A DNA stretch of 64,000 nucleotides from Branchiostoma floridae (taxonomy: Eukaryota > Chordata > Leptocardii > Amphioxiformes > Branchiostomatidae), in the NCBI RefSeq assembly GCF_000003815.2, contig NC_049982.1:31390573-31454572 (forward strand), given 5' to 3'. A program made the translations under genes and the position numbers. Of the stretch, positions 34,298 to 44,604 are shown one piece after another. A model generated the notes under the pieces. That model ran no database searches. It was given only the letters and a program-made list of their open reading frames with translations, and was not told where the DNA came from. Position 1 is the first letter of the stretch, and every line of letters starts with the position of its first letter.

Positions 34298-37200
34298 TGT
34301 ACACACACACACACACACACACACAGTCACACACATGTATACATGTAAACATACATACACACATACACACAAACGCTACATATTCTCGCTTGGCGAGGGT
34401 AATTTTCTACAAGGAGGCTTCGGGAGCGTAGCAAATGTACCTATTTGACAGACGAAGGGCTTTTGAAAATCGCAGTTAGTGTCGTCCCATTTGAAGCCTT
34501 CAACCTGCCAGAGTTGCCCACATTGCTCACCATCACCGTTGGGCTCTCCTGGTGCCCAGTTGGTGAAGCCACTGTTAACCGCTGTTCCATCAGACCATGT
34601 CCACCCTCCCTATACAATGAAAAGGCGTGCAGTTGTCAGAAAACATATCAAAGCGTATCTTTTGGTTAAAATTATTATTAAAAGAAACTCATTTACGTCA
34701 AGCGGCTTTCATCAGATGAAAACTGATGACTGCTCCTTGTTTCTGTCGATACAAAAGTGAAGATAGAGAAATATTCCGCAAATACCAGTGAGGATTAGGT
34801 ATATTTTTCCACTTTTCTACTTTTTTTTCTGACATAGAGAAGCCTCTTTTTTGCATGCGCCGAATTGAAATTGTGGCCGCTATTTGTCTGTATGCTGTCA
34901 CCCTGCCTGTAAGCCGCACGTCCTGTCTATCTATGTTGGAAGAAAGTTTGTATTGTACTATAGAATGTATATTAAGTCTTTGGGTAGAATGACATCAATG
35001 AAATACATGAAGAACAAAAATTTAGCCAGATGCAAGGTCATATAAAAACAAGGAACAAAAGATGACGAACAAAAATGACGGAAAAAAATTGAAAAATGAT
35101 AGATAGGGGAGCAAACAGACAAAATACATTATTATCAGACACTCACTGTCATTTCTAGAAGTCCAATCCAATAATCTGTACCAGCATTAACCCTCGCAAT
35201 CATAGCGACAAGGAAGTCCTGCAGATCCTGTGACTTCACAACGGCAAGACGGCCTCCATCTATGGCACAGGTCTGGGCAGCAGCGTCGTACGTCATGCTC
35301 TCCGCAAAAACCTTGTAACCTGTGTACCCTGGAAACCCTGTTGGGGCACAAATGTATTAAGAGCGCCCCATGTCAAAAAAGGTGCTAAACAAAATCGCTA
35401 ACCGTACATGTTCATCGAAACAAGGAAGTCGTACGTATATAGAAGATAGTCAATGTGATACCATGAAGCGTGACGTGTTAGTCAAAAATGACGACTACTT
35501 TATGTCATTTGTGACGTGAATGAAACGGAAACGGCACTATTTTGCGCGGACATTTTTACCCTATCTCTCCACCCGGGTTAAAATCTAGTTTGCGAGGATT
35601 TGGAGTTTTCAACAGGGTCATTTAGGCGGTAGCTTATGTCACGCGTTAAGGAACATGTGACGTGTTTTGGTATGTCTGACGTGACGTGTAAAAGACGTCA
35701 CGTACTTTGTGTAACACGTGGCGTAAATTAAACACGGATCTGTTAAATCACGTCACGCACATTCTACAAAGACACCAGTCATCAGTCATTAAATCTTTAA
35801 CTAAGTTATTGATAAAGAGACGTCACATATCTTGCACGTAGCCTGTGACGTGTTTGGAATAGGTCGGACGTCACGTATTTTACGTTCCATGTGACGTGAA
35901 TTTAGGTAAAACGTCACGTATATAGCTCCTGTATTTTTGAAACAAATATATTGCCATACACGTGTAAAACAAAGCACGTGACATCATTTACAGATGTCAC
36001 ACGTCACATCCGACATACAAAAATACGGGTCTGTCTAAACACCACAAACGGCCACAAACAACCACAAACGACTCTTGCACGTAGCCTGTGATGTGGTTGT
36101 AATAGATCGGACGTCACGTATCTTAAGTCCCATGTGACCTGAATTTAGGAAAAACGTCATGTATATAGCTGTTGTACTAAGTTGGACGTGGACAAGTCAC
36201 ATCCTACTCAATTGTTAACTAATTTATCGATAAAAAGACGTCACATCTGCCGCCCTTAATAGGTCGGCACGTATTTTACGTCGCGTGTCTATTGCTTCCG
36301 TATGTTTGAAACAAATATATTGCCATGTTCTGACAAAAATTCTGGAGCTATACACGGAACGTTCAATCTAAATTTACGTCACATGGGACAAAAAATAAGT
36401 GACGTCCGACGTATTACGAACACGGAAATTGTAAAGATGAAGTAAGGGACATTAGGAATCGTCCATAAGGCCCCTTTCGTCCTACCGTTTTTTCGTGCTA
36501 TAATTGAAGGATATGTGTGATTACATAAAAGCCCCCTAACCTGAAACGTGACATGTACATAATACCAAGGACCACATCTGTATGCAGTTGCACCTATGCT
36601 GCAGTGCAATGAAGGAATGGATGCAGTGTAAACCTGAGTTGTAGTTGCCAATGACTATTTCTTTACGTCCTGTGTAGTTTGGTGTCTTTCATATCATACG
36701 TTTCGTTCCCCAACAGTCAAAAAACGTAGTGCCATCCACAAATTAGTTTGGTTTGGAGAAATGTCATAAATATTTTATAAATCGTTTTCTGCAATGGAAT
36801 GGTCAATCAGGCATTTTCCACAGGAGTAACACACACACACACAAAACACTCGCCATATAGGATAGTAAAATCCTTCTTTCGCAGCCAACATTTCGGTGAC
36901 CTACGCATACTGTCCCCTTCCTCAGGGCAATTCTGACTGATTCAAAGTGTATCCATACGGTCCACATCTGTTTGCAGTTACACCTATGCTGCATTGACAT
37001 GAAATAGCAAGAGTTCGGAGACCTCATTCTTCCATGAAATATTCCGATTGAGCGAATGACTTGCATATCTGCATAATTTATGCCTAGTTAATATGTACAC
37101 CTTTAACTAACTTACACAGGTTACAAATGTACTTAATATATATCATGGATGATTATGATTGTTATGAGCCGTTGTTATGAGCCGGTGGTAAGGCTATTGA

Positions 37201-40200
37201 GAACTTGTAAATAACGCTTCTGTTCCACCCGACGACTGGAAGCTTGCTTTACTGCTCCTGACCACGTAGTACCTCAGCCCTGAACACGTGCCTGCTTACT
37301 CTCCCTCCATAGAATCACCCGCACGAGTTCGTCAGCTTCACTTTCTAACCCTCTGTCAGTGGACTCTGGAGATGGCACCTCTCTGTTCCACCCGGTAATT
37401 AGAAGCTTGCTTGTCCGCCCCGCTCTGTCGGTGAAGATGGAAGACTGGATACAGTGCCGTGTTAGAGGAAGCCTGGGTCTACAAGATGGAGATCAGCAGC
37501 TCACTTTCTCAGCCGTTCTGTCAGTAGAGTTTCAGCTTGGATACAGTTCATTCCCTCCTCCTCGTTTTTAAACGCTGGTACTCATAGTTGACTGCATCCA
37601 GTAAATGTAGGGTATAATACTGCTGGAGGTTTGTCCTTGGAGTATAGTGACAGAGTGTTCCAATCGATCTCGCCCTCCCACTGTGGCGTAGCACATGGTG
37701 GAAGACTCTCTGTGAGTTTTGGAGCGTTGGATACAGTTCTGTTCCTCTATACCGTGCTGACCGTCATCACAATTCCTCTCCGTGTCCGTGACGCCATTTG
37801 TTATGAGCCGGTGGTAAGGCTATTGAGAACTTGTAAATAACAGCCGCACACTGGACATTTTTGAGGAGCACATGGTTTATTGTGTCCTTTCTCCAGGATT
37901 CTAGCACCAGAATGAGGTCACAGGATGAGGTCACAGGACTAGTCTATTTCTAAATTAGGGGGTTTGAGTAGGAGTGATCACATGGTTCTCAGTGGTTCAT
38001 AACAATGATACTTTCACATTAAATATGCAAATTAGGGAGTTATTTGCATAATTGGTATCTGATAAGCTTTCAGCTGCCACAAACTACACATGATACATGT
38101 ATTTGAGTAAGATGATGGTAAACACTGTAAATACAGATTTTCCTCTTTAATTATGTACATAAAGTTCACATTTGCATCATTTGCACATCCCCATGCAAGA
38201 ATGAACTCTTCTTGCGATGCCCCTATGTAAAGTGGTGCAGTCCAAAAATACATCCGCTAAAATTGGACTTGGACGTAATCACCAAAGTCCCAAAAATGGA
38301 TTTTAAAAATCCCCCCATGTAAGGATGAACTCTTCCAGCACAACCTATGCAAAATTGCAAAGTAGACCAGTAAAAAAATAACCACACTGAAACACTTTGA
38401 CATATCAAATCCCCAAAGTCCATAAACGAATTTTTAAAAAATGCCCCCCTCCATGCAAGAATGGCCTCTTTAGTTCACCCCATTTAAAACTGCAAAATAG
38501 TCCAGTTCAAAAATACTCCCACTGAGAGATATTATATAATTAACAGTCCAAAGATGAATTTTAAAAAAATGTACCCCCTCCGTGCCAGAATGGACTCATC
38601 CAGATAACACCAGGCTCACTGATTGACTGCCAATCCCCTTCGGGATGTTGACTCAGGCTACGTGATTGGTTGCCTCTTTAATCAAGTTACTAGTATATAT
38701 AGACATGTGCACATGCTGTCTTCAGGTGGAGAGGTCAACGACCTTGAGGTTGTTGCCCTCCGGCCAATGAAAAATTACCAAAAAAAGTCACCAAATATGT
38801 CATTTTGAAATGGTTTATGCCAGAAATTATACATGGTTCATTTGAATGAATATCTAGTGTACCTATTTACCAAAATGTAGGTCATTTGGTTATAAGACCA
38901 GGAAACAGGAGCCAAAAGCGCACGTTTTTGGTCAAACAATGGCCAAAAAATTCCAAAATTAAGCATTCTGTTGCCAAAAATGTTATTGAATCCATGTGCG
39001 CATATGCAGACGGCACTCCTATACCGAATTTCAGGTCATTTGGTTGTAGAATGGGGGTTAAGGAGCCAAAAATGTCATTTGGGGGGCAAAAAATGGCAAA
39101 ATTAAGCATTTTGCTGTACCGTATGGCAGAATTTTTTTGGGATCTTTGTGGGCATATGATCAAGGCACCTCTGTACCAAATTTCACTCGGCAAAGGTCAC
39201 TCGGCTGCAATACCAGGGTACAGGGGGGGGGGGGGGATGTACATGAAAATTGCAAAAAAACTTGACTTAAATCATTTTAAGGGTAGATGTGAAAAAAATG
39301 AAAAAAAAACACTCTAGGCTATTGGTCCACTCTACCCTTATGCCAAATTTCAAGTAATTCAGTCCAGGAACGACGGAGTTGATTCGATTTGACAGGAGAA
39401 AGAAAGAAACCTTACGAATACAATATATATAACTAAATGTATTAAAAGGCCTACCAGAAAATACTTGGACTTCACACAGGGTTAGTATTCGGTAGGGTCC
39501 GGGTAGACGGACGGCCACGTACTGTCCCCGCATCCCCTGACAGGAGACGGAAATGGTCGGCTTGTTCAGGTTGATGTGATGATCACCTCCACACTTGGGG
39601 TTCGTGCTGACCTGGTCGGAATCCCCGATGTGGATGTTGAAGGGGTTGAGTCGTTCGGAGCAACAGCAACAATCCCGGCGGTTGAAGATGACAATTCTGT
39701 AGATATTGGAGACAAAGCAGGAGTTTTATTCACATTATATGTTCGGATGAATGTTCCTATAAACACCACATTGTATGTGAGTAAACTTTGACAGATCCAC
39801 AGTCACCGTCATTGCTAAAGATATTGGGACTTGCATCTTGGCTTGAGCTTTTACCTTGCTATGTATTGAATTATCGATTGATACCAGGAGAACGAAACAT
39901 TTCACATATGTTAATAATCATGAGTACACACACACACACACACACGAATATTTAGTCCAACCTGCCTATAACGAACACTCAAGACTTTAAGAAAATGTCC
40001 GCAGTAGACATGTTGGCTACTACAGACGGGATTCTTAGTGCACGGTTCAATTGATAAAAAAAAACACCTGAAGGACCACTGAGAAAAGACTACGGGTGGT
40101 TCATATGCTACTTTAGGTAATGCAGGTTTCTGTGTGTTTGTTTGTGTGTGAGTTAAGTCATTCTTTTACATATTTGGCCACTTTGATTTCATCGTATGAA

Positions 40201-42632
40201 TGTCATCCAATGCGAACTGCAAAACTGATGCGAGCATGCGAATAAAAAAAAAACATTTGGCTATCATGAAATCCAAGTGGTGAGGAAGATTGAGCTTTCG
40301 AAATAGATTCTTCATATTTTTGTTGCTTCACGTCTTTTTTCTTTCACCTTGGAATTGATGTTGGCATGCTATGACATCACATATCATATCTGATGATATT
40401 ATATATCTTTTAAATCTGTGGCATTTATTTGCTCATTTCGCAGCTATACTTTGAGCGATTTAAGGCATGGTTGAAAACTTTTATTTAAACTACCGCATAG
40501 TGATGCACGCGTGGAAATTCGGATGTCATTCATATAATCATCTGAACAGGGCCTTACTGTCATAACTGACATATGAACATATATACTATACCTTTATATA
40601 TACGTACCTATCAACTGCATACGATTGACCGAGATCCACCCACCAGGTTGGATTAGTCTCTCCCGGGGTATCTACAGTGTGTGTACAGGAACCGGATTTG
40701 ATGAAGTTGGTATTCGTGTTCCCGTCTACGGCACGGCTGGCAGCCCCACCCTCAGCCCGGGTGCTTGTCTGGTGCGCTGTCTTCCCCAGGGCGACATTAC
40801 CACCTACCACAGGCAACAGGACTGTCCATAAACACCGTATATACTAGAAAGTTAGCATGAAAGTTCATCTGTGTTGGTAAATGACATTGTGGAAAAACTA
40901 AACTTTACTTAACCAACACTAAGATTAATTGGGACATACCCCAAATTTTCAGCCGACTCCGTCAGCCTTGTTCACGGAATGGACCCGTCTACTTTTTAGA
41001 TGTCGCTATGTACATGCACGTCCTCTTATAAATAAATGTCATAGCCAAAACTGCATATCATTTCGAAGGAAAAGAAACCTGCAATACGTAACCAATGAGT
41101 TTTAAAAATACCCTTTTGGTTATCGTTAATAAAGTGAATTTCATAAACAATCAGGTAGGTTTTACAAATAATGAGCTGATTTATTTTTTCGAACCTGAAA
41201 TAGCTATTGGAAACATTTCAATGAGAATGAGGCATTATAATTATAGTTATAATTGTACGTGTTGTACTTACCTTGTGAGGGTGCCAGATATATTTTCTCT
41301 CTATCGGGCTGGCAATGACCACAGTACCCACCACATCGGGCAGAGGCAACCTGAAAAAATGAGGAAAAATAACATTTCAATCAATATATCAAAGTATATA
41401 AACGAAATATTTTTCTTGTTGATGATGTTTAAAGATCTTGCAGTTGGGTATGGGTTATACTGTGGATCCAGTATTGAATTTCAAGTTACAGCTTTTGCTG
41501 CATGGGTGCGCGGTAAACCTTTAAGACATTACCGAACAGTAAGTTATAGACAGGCTTCAAACCTTCCTATCCTCCGAGACAAACATGTCGTTGATGGTCA
41601 GAGATGCTGGATAGTGATGCCCCATGACCCATTGGACTTCTGGTGCCAGCGCAAGTCCAGTCCCAGCCAGATTCACTTTGAATGTTCCCTTAGCACATCC
41701 CTGTTTCGATGAATAACAGTCGCCTGCATGCCCGTAAGCAACATCATTGGGCCCTGTTGTCATTAGAAAATATATGTCACCTAAACTGACTTCCTTGGCA
41801 AAAGTTGAGCTAGTCAAGCTAAAAAGTATCTATCATGATGGTGCAAATTATTTGACCATCAAAATGTTGACCGATTACATCAAACATCCTGCGTCATCAA
41901 AACGAAAAATAACAATTTCTTATTTTTCTCAGACTTGATGGCGTATTGACTTGAGGTATTCATACGAGTCAGTCATCAATGGGTCATTAACATTTAGCAC
42001 TACTTACGGGTCACATTACAACTGACAATCTTATTGTAAGGTAACAACATGTTGAACTACCAGTGGTTTTAGCAAAGGTGTAGTCATCTCTAATAACTTC
42101 GATCCTGGACGTATCAAACTGGATTCTGAGCTTGCTGAACTTCGTGGTCCCGCGTTTAGCCCATGGGTCCTGAAGACAATATAGAATAAATTTTTATTGA
42201 CACGACAAAAGTACAGCGACTTACGTAGATATATCATCACAATGACGCTGGCCTTACACGTGTGTACCTTTAAATTACAATCACTAAGACACATTTGTTG
42301 TACAAATGTATTGATAGCAATTTAGCTTATCCTTCAACTTAACGTGGTTACTGTTGTGAGCAGCTATACTTTGCTACCAATAGTTTCACCTACCTGTAAT
42401 GGGCCGGTGCATCCCCAATGACGCACCAGTCGATCGCTAAAGACAATGGCATAGTTCTCATCGGGACCGGATGGTAGTGTCAGGAACTCTTTGGGTTCCC
42501 CAGATGCCATGCCATGGCAATAAACGCGGAGGGATACATCACGGTCCGTCGAAAAAGGGTAAAGTATGTACTCGCCGTCGTTGGCATTGGAGCGTAGAGA
42601 TTTAGCTTCAGCGCACGATGTGGGCTTGTGAC
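27760..42632 (-). CDS. Gene B: GON - F-type lectin - C-type lectin multidomain protein (5' and 3' ends not found)
   Basis: Overall model. Minus-strand exons are 42632-42394, 42169-42061, 41753-41563 and 41350-41272 (GON); 40803-40608 and 39696-39455 (F-type lectin); 35337-35147 and 34609-34441 (C-type lectin domain); and 27902-27760 (middle of another C-type lectin domain). All nine are open, with matching phases. The first starts in phase 1, so at least one 5' exon lies upstream, perhaps in the gap at 42680-42779. GON is best known at the C terminus of ADAMTS9/ADAMTS20-type proteases; here it sits with two lectin types. The likely role is extracellular glycan recognition (inference). Whether 27902-27760 belongs to this gene or to gene C is unresolved. 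Confidence 0.75.
27990..28440. repeat. ACGTGACGT-rich palindromic repeat (copy 1)
   Basis: Contains TGACGTTTGACCTAAATTCACGT, AAAGCGCGGCATACACGAATTCC, CACGTCACGTG and CACATTTCTGGAATTGGTTAG. The same blocks in the same order are at 50310-50580. Rich in CACGTCAC/GTGACGTG strings that pair with each other. Non-coding. Confidence 0.7.
28537..28714 (-). mobile_element. Short 5'-truncated LINE insertion with target-site duplication
   Basis: The minus strand encodes [19 protein letters not shown] and [20 protein letters not shown] then a stop. An A-x-DR-x-x-W-R ending is typical of the C terminus of several LINE families. The 3' side carries ATG/ATC microsatellite-like repeats, also usual for LINE tails. 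A 16-base direct repeat, CATRAGACCTTCTAAC, flanks it at 28521-28536 and 28711-28726 with one mismatch. The insertion is only about 174 bases. Confidence 0.7.
28840..31220. other. Intron or intergenic DNA, no gene recognised
   Basis: 29340-29620 contains repeated YCCTAAAAGCGCTTTTGGGATAG and AAGCACATTTTGGAT strings in both orientations, a small palindromic repeat cluster. 30230-30310 has an inverted AAAATTGTTGAATGAC... repeat. Nothing coding. Confidence 0.45.
31225..33095 (+). repeat. Tandem repeat cluster with ~165-base sub-repeats and GAA tail
   Basis: 31228-31930 and 31978-32480 are two copies of a ~0.75 kb unit (AGACCGTCAACA, CGCAGCGAA, CTGAAGAGAAGT, AATAGTCTAAAATGC, GGCTCTGTG). From 32500, three ~165-base units share CCAAAAGTGTC-x-TTTTTTGGTCAAAAATTGG and GTCAAATTTCAGCTCATT. 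The cluster ends GACAGGAGAAGAAGAAG. A related copy is at 38755-39430. The long open frame over the sub-repeats is a by-product of the 3-base-compatible period. Confidence 0.7.
34185..34375. repeat. Compound simple repeat (CACT)n-(TC)n-(CA)n
   Basis: ACTCACTCACTC, then CTCTCTCTCT with CCCTTT interruptions, then CACACACACA and CATACACACA. About 65 bases from the CTLD1 exon 2 donor. Confidence 0.95.
34441..34609 (-). CDS. Gene B: C-type lectin domain (CTLD1), exon 2
   Basis: 169 bases, phase 0 to 1. It encodes [43 protein letters not shown] and PFVCQI. All four core cysteines of the domain are now present. The EPN triplet and the WDD (WND-like) motif are the calcium-site residues of mannose/GlcNAc-type C-type lectins, so calcium-dependent sugar binding is predicted. 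The donor GTACAT lies at 34440-34439. Confidence 0.92.
35147..35337 (-). CDS. Gene B: C-type lectin domain (CTLD1), exon 1
   Basis: 191 bases, phase 1 to 0, acceptor CCAACAG and donor GTGAGT. It encodes [31 protein letters not shown] and [10 protein letters not shown]. This is the N-terminal part of a C-type lectin-like domain: first conserved cysteine in QTCAIDGG, the LAVV strand, and the WIGL core motif. It joins the next exon directly in frame (LLEMT to GGWTW). Confidence 0.9.
35455..36425. repeat. ACGTGACGT-rich palindromic repeat (copies 2-3)
   Basis: Repeated GTCACGTATTTTACGTCC, GTGACGTGAATTTAGG, AAACGTCACGTATATAGCT and GAAACAAATATATTGCCAT blocks occur at about 35880-35960 and 36110-36330, so the region is internally duplicated. 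In gene B's intron upstream of CTLD1. Non-coding. Confidence 0.7.
37155..38009. mobile_element. Short-TIR element with internal direct repeats
   Basis: The left end ATGATTGTTATGAGCC and the right end GGTTCATAACAATGAT are inverted with two mismatches. A 45-base direct repeat GAGCCGGTGGTAAGGCTATTG... lies at 37180 and 37805. No coding capacity; class uncertain. Confidence 0.5.
38755..39430 (+). repeat. Related copy of the 31225-33095 repeat family
   Basis: Shares CAGGAGCCAAAAG, TTTTTGGTCAAACAATGG, AATTTCAGGTCATTTGG and CAGGAACGACGGAGTTGATTCG plus TTTGACAGGAGAAAGAAAG. Ends close to the F-type lectin exon 2 donor side (39454). Non-coding. Confidence 0.65.
39455..39696 (-). CDS. Gene B: F-type lectin exon 2
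   Basis: 242 bases, phase 2 to 1. The split codon AG+A gives Arg, and the translation runs [16 protein letters not shown], then [33 protein letters not shown] and [12 protein letters not shown]. This is the C-terminal half of the fucose-binding F-type lectin fold, with the RxD motif, the NPxCG loop and the LCEVxVF end. Known members usually have DCC followed by two residues and Arg. Here the cluster is CCCC and the following Arg is two residues further on. The domain is otherwise complete. Confidence 0.9.
40608..40803 (-). CDS. Gene B: F-type lectin (fucolectin) exon 1
   Basis: Phase 1 to 2, donor GTACGT at 40607-40606. It encodes [18 protein letters not shown], then [31 protein letters not shown]. 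These are standard F-type lectin N-terminal strands: NVA-x-GK-x-A, AVDG, WWxVDLG. The His of SCTHT is in the region of the fucose-binding histidine. The acceptor is ambiguous: AG at 40805-40804 gives this start, while AG at 40823-40822 would add six codons (start 40821) in the same phase. Confidence 0.88.
41272..41350 (-). CDS. Gene B: GON domain exon 4
   Basis: 79 bases, phase 0 to 1, with strong splice sites (TTTTTTCAG and GTAAGT). It encodes [19 protein letters not shown] followed by IYLAPSQ. CGGYCGxC is the C-terminal GON signature, so the domain is complete over four exons (about 205 residues, close to family length). The phase-1 end leads into the F-type lectin exon. Confidence 0.85.
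41563..41753 (-). CDS. Gene B: GON domain exon 3
   Basis: 191 bases, phase 1 to 0. It contains the most diagnostic GON block: [28 protein letters not shown] and [11 protein letters not shown], matching the family's AGDCYS and G-x-F-x-I-N-L-x-G-T-G-L motifs. The acceptor is good (ACAACAG). The donor GTTTGA is weak, but the frame closes soon after it and the next exon fits phase 0 exactly. Confidence 0.88.
42061..42169 (-). CDS. Gene B: GON domain exon 2
   Basis: 109 bases, phase 0 to 1, acceptor TCTTCAG, donor GTAGTT. It encodes [16 protein letters not shown], then [10 protein letters not shown] and DYTFAKTT. This corresponds to the central GON strands, where known members read G-x-T-x-F-x-K-V-R-I-D followed by a TTDLQFA-like strand. 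The cysteine pair that often precedes this part in ADAMTS GON domains is absent. Confidence 0.82.
42394..42632 (-). CDS. Gene B: GON domain exon 1
   Basis: 239 bases, phase 1 to 0, acceptor CTTGCAG and donor GTAGGT. The translation begins [11 protein letters not shown] and contains [35 protein letters not shown] and [10 protein letters not shown]. These match the N-terminal half of GON: DGEY, then YCxGM, then an EYITL-like strand, then ENYxxxYxxR. Three cysteines are seen. The exon begins just left of the 100-N gap, so the preceding exon (phase 1 end) may be lost in it. Confidence 0.85.
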
Positions 42633-42679
42633 CTGCAAGAGTTAGTATTTAAGGGTTAATGACTCGCCCCGAGGTGTAT

Positions 42680-42779
42680 NNNNNNNNNNNNNNNNNNNNN
42701 NNNNNNNNNNNNNNNNNNNNNNNNNNNNNNNNNNNNNNNNNNNNNNNNNNNNNNNNNNNNNNNNNNNNNNNNNNNNNNN
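42680..42779. other. Assembly gap (100 N) upstream of the GON domain
   Basis: 100 N placeholder. It lies 48 bases upstream (5' on the minus strand) of GON exon 1. A missing 5' exon of gene B or second-half lectin exons of gene C could be lost here. Confidence 0.98.
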
Positions 42780-42789
42780 TGCACTAACC

Positions 42790-43118
42790 TTCTATAATCC
42801 AGTATGCGGTTTGTCCATACAAAGCTTCACTCCCCAAACTGTTGACCTTTCCGTGCACTTCTCAACCCTGCCGTGCTCGAGTTTGTCCAGCTCGATACTG
42901 TCCAGCGCCGAAAACCTTTGCCGGCTTTCCTGAGGCTGTGGCATTTCCTGTGCTTGCTGTGGCTGACAAGTCTGGAGAATTTCATTCATAACAAACTGAG
43001 ATAAGTCTTCTCCAAAGAACGGTAGGTTCTGGTCATCCATTTCGTGACGTTCAAAATGGCGGACCGCTGTGTCATTATCGTCAGCGGACCGTTTAACTTG
43101 AAAGCGCGGGGGGTGCAA
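42790..43118 (-). pseudogene. Crypton/KIAA1958-like N-terminal fragment
   Basis: A 108-codon open frame next to the 42680-42779 gap. It contains MDDQNLPFFGEDLSQFVM and then RFSALDSIELDKLEHGRVE, RSTVWGVKLCMD. The block with RF-x-A-L, ELDKLE and a T/S-x-W-x-V-K helix is characteristic of the N-terminal region of tyrosine-recombinase-derived proteins (KIAA1958/ZMYM-like, Crypton-related), which are abundant in amphioxus. The similarity stops at KLCMD, so this is a truncated copy or one exon of a longer one. The recombinase domain is not visible here. Family assignment is from memory of motifs and is tentative. Confidence 0.5.
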
Positions 43119-43531
43119 ATAATTTTATTTTCATTTTTCAGTTTAAATTGGACATATCTTGAAATAGATCTTATTGGTTGAAATATTAAAGGTAATTTAA
43201 TGTTGTTTTAAGACAGCAAATGTTTTCTTTGAACAAAGAAACACGCACTACAGATGTTAATAGAGGGAGCCATCCCCCCCTGCCATGCCTGTACTTATTC
43301 CCCTATCTTGGCAGATGGACGATTCCTGGATATCTCATTCTGATTGGCCAGCGTCATGTTTGTCTGTCCTCCTGATTGGTTTAAACTTTCAAAAGTTTTA
43401 TCACATATGTGATAATCAAAAATTTAATGCATGGCTGTTACGGCGTCATAACCAGCATGGAATGGGGCCTTCTGATTGGCCCACGTCCCCTGGCTATATG
43501 ATAATATGTAATATTAAATGCTGTGGCTAAA

Positions 43532-44604
43532 GGTGCACTCGCGCCACCCTTGCGTCGCTTCGGGGTTCGACAACGCAGACGTAACCCCACGGGTTTTTTT
43601 GAAAGTTAAAACATAACGCAAGTGGCAAGATGCCCCAACAGAATCTTCAACCTTCAACAGAATCAAGTTATATTTTGCTTATTTTGCACCAAGTATCAAA
43701 AGTAATCATCCTTTTATTACTGAAAAGCTATTTTGGATGCATTTTGGATATCATTTTACAGCGGTTTTTGATTCAGTTACAACAGCGAGATTTCCACAAA
43801 ACTTAACTTGTATTCGTATTTAGACTAAGTTGAAAATACCGTTTGTTTTATTTGATGGGAAGTAGGTCAGATTTCCATACACTTGTAAACATCATATAAG
43901 TAACTGGTTTATCGATTCATAAACCTTAGAGAAACAGATTATCGTTCAAATTTGAAAAATAATTCATATATATGTTGGATGATAACGTTTGCTCTGTGTT
44001 TGTGATATAAGCACTGTAATCATCGCTTGTAGCCGATAGAACACCAAACCTGCAGGCATTGGGACCCATAAGCCATCTTTTTTCCTCCCTTTTTACAAGT
44101 TTGATAAACTTGAACATTAATAGTTTGGCAAGCCATCCGCCAACAGTGAATACTCCACGTCACAACAAATCGTATGAAATATCAAACATTTTTCATTTGT
44201 AAAATTTGAAAACTGTTCAATAAACCTATAAACATACACCATCACACATACATGGTGCAAGAACACATAATCAATAGAGTCAAACCTGGTACATTTGAGT
44301 CACTTCTTTTACTGTAAAAGTCTTTCAAAATTATTGTATAACATTTGTAACATATTATTTATCATCACAAGGAAAATCCTTTCATTAAAAATCTCATTTT
44401 GGGGCATTTTTATGATCTTACAGTGATTTTTCATGAATTGGCATGGCTGCGATTTCCAAAAACATGTTCATTTACTCTAGAAACGCAACAGTGACGCATG
44501 TCAGTGTGAGCGCAACAGAAAATTGGCGAAAATAACACAACAGTGACACAGTGACCAAACCCCGAAGCGACGTAAGCGTGACGCGATTGCAGTAGGAGCG
44601 CACC
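43532..44604. mobile_element. ~1.07 kb element with GGTGCRCTC terminal inverted repeats
   Basis: The left end GGTGCACTCGCGCCACCC is followed by GCGTCGCTTCGGGGTT. The inverse right end reads GGTGCGCTCCTACTGCAATCGC, then ACGTCGCTTCGGGGTTT. The interior is AT-rich without an open transposase frame. Located between the Crypton-like fragment and the split LINE. Confidence 0.65.

Noticed and set aside
34185-34375. CRISPR-like regular repeats.
   Set aside because: It is a simple (CACT)/(TC)/(CA) microsatellite without spacers, in a eukaryotic intron.
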